A program made the translations under genes and the position numbers. Shown piece by piece: positions 63,831 to 64,000 of a stretch of DNA of 64,000 nt. Under the pieces are notes generated by a model. It had not been told where the DNA came from and searched no databases. It worked only from the letters and a program-made list of their open reading frames with translations. The stretch covers positions 17,011,001 to 17,075,000 of the forward strand of contig NC_134546.1 of NCBI RefSeq assembly GCF_050624435.1. Direction: 5' to 3'. Source of the DNA: Tenrec ecaudatus. Lineage: Eukaryota > Chordata > Mammalia > Afrosoricida > Tenrecidae. Numbering within the stretch: position 1 is the stretch's first letter; every line of letters begins with the position of its first letter.

Positions 63831-64000
63831 GAGCCGAGCAAAACGACAATTGTGATCTTTTCTGGGTTTATCAGAATATAGTTTATTGTGAGGACGTTTG
63901 CTTTTCTCATGTCCAAGTGTAATCCACGCTGAAGGCTGTGGTTTTTAATTTTCATCGGTAAGCGTTTCACATCCTTTCTTTTGCGTGAAGCAAGTAAGGT
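63830..64000 (-). repeat. RTE/BovB LINE fragment running off the right edge
   Basis: The minus strand gives text like K-D-V-K-R-L-P-M-K-I-K-N, which aligns with the reverse-transcriptase segment at 53585-53875 (K-H-L-P-T-K-M-K-N). It continues beyond the window. Confidence 0.7.

Overview
The window is host chromosomal DNA of a mammal, most likely a tenrec (Afrotheria, Echinops-like). About thirty copies of the tRNA-derived AfroSINE point to Afrotheria. At least six copies of the SPIN hAT transposon narrow this to tenrec, because SPIN is known from tenrec but not from other afrotherians. BovB-like RTE LINE fragments and a mariner copy fit the same picture. The species is an inference from repeats and was not tested by a search.

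The genes read as a block syntenic with human 2p13.3. From left to right they are: the first coding exon and CpG promoter of TIA1 (minus; the rest lies off the left edge), a tRNA-Gly-CCC gene (minus) just upstream of TIA1, all of PCYOX1 (plus, six coding exons, 504 aa), all of SNRPG (minus, four coding exons, 76 aa) and all of FAM136A (minus, three coding exons, 138 aa). Every splice junction was placed by hand, has GT/AG ends and keeps the frame. PCYOX1 and SNRPG are convergent, with candidate poly(A) signals about 70 bp apart. Each promoter is GC-rich; the PCYOX1 promoter holds a 73-bp tandem duplication carrying a CCAAT box and GC boxes.

The 3.2-12.4 kb gap between TIA1 and PCYOX1 holds repeats, an RPL37 processed pseudogene and a second unidentified retrocopy-like sequence. 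A 1.8-kb stretch (10.04-11.85 kb) is a stack of five antisense retrotransposon 3' ends. PCYOX1 intron 3 carries a 1.2-kb retrotransposon tail and a mariner element that was itself hit by SPIN. From 47 kb to the right edge I see no functional gene; it is intergenic DNA dominated by AfroSINE, RTE, L1-type tails and a cluster of LTR-like elements between 54.6 and 62.9 kb, some nested.

The genes do unrelated housekeeping jobs (prenylcysteine breakdown, spliceosomal Sm ring, a mitochondrial CX3C protein, RNA-binding protein, tRNA) and do not form a joint pathway. I found no previously undescribed functional system. The unusual content lies in transposon biology: horizontally transferred elements, nested insertions that can be ordered in time, repeated use of one SINE site by SPIN, and a retrotransposon tail with an internal tandem module.
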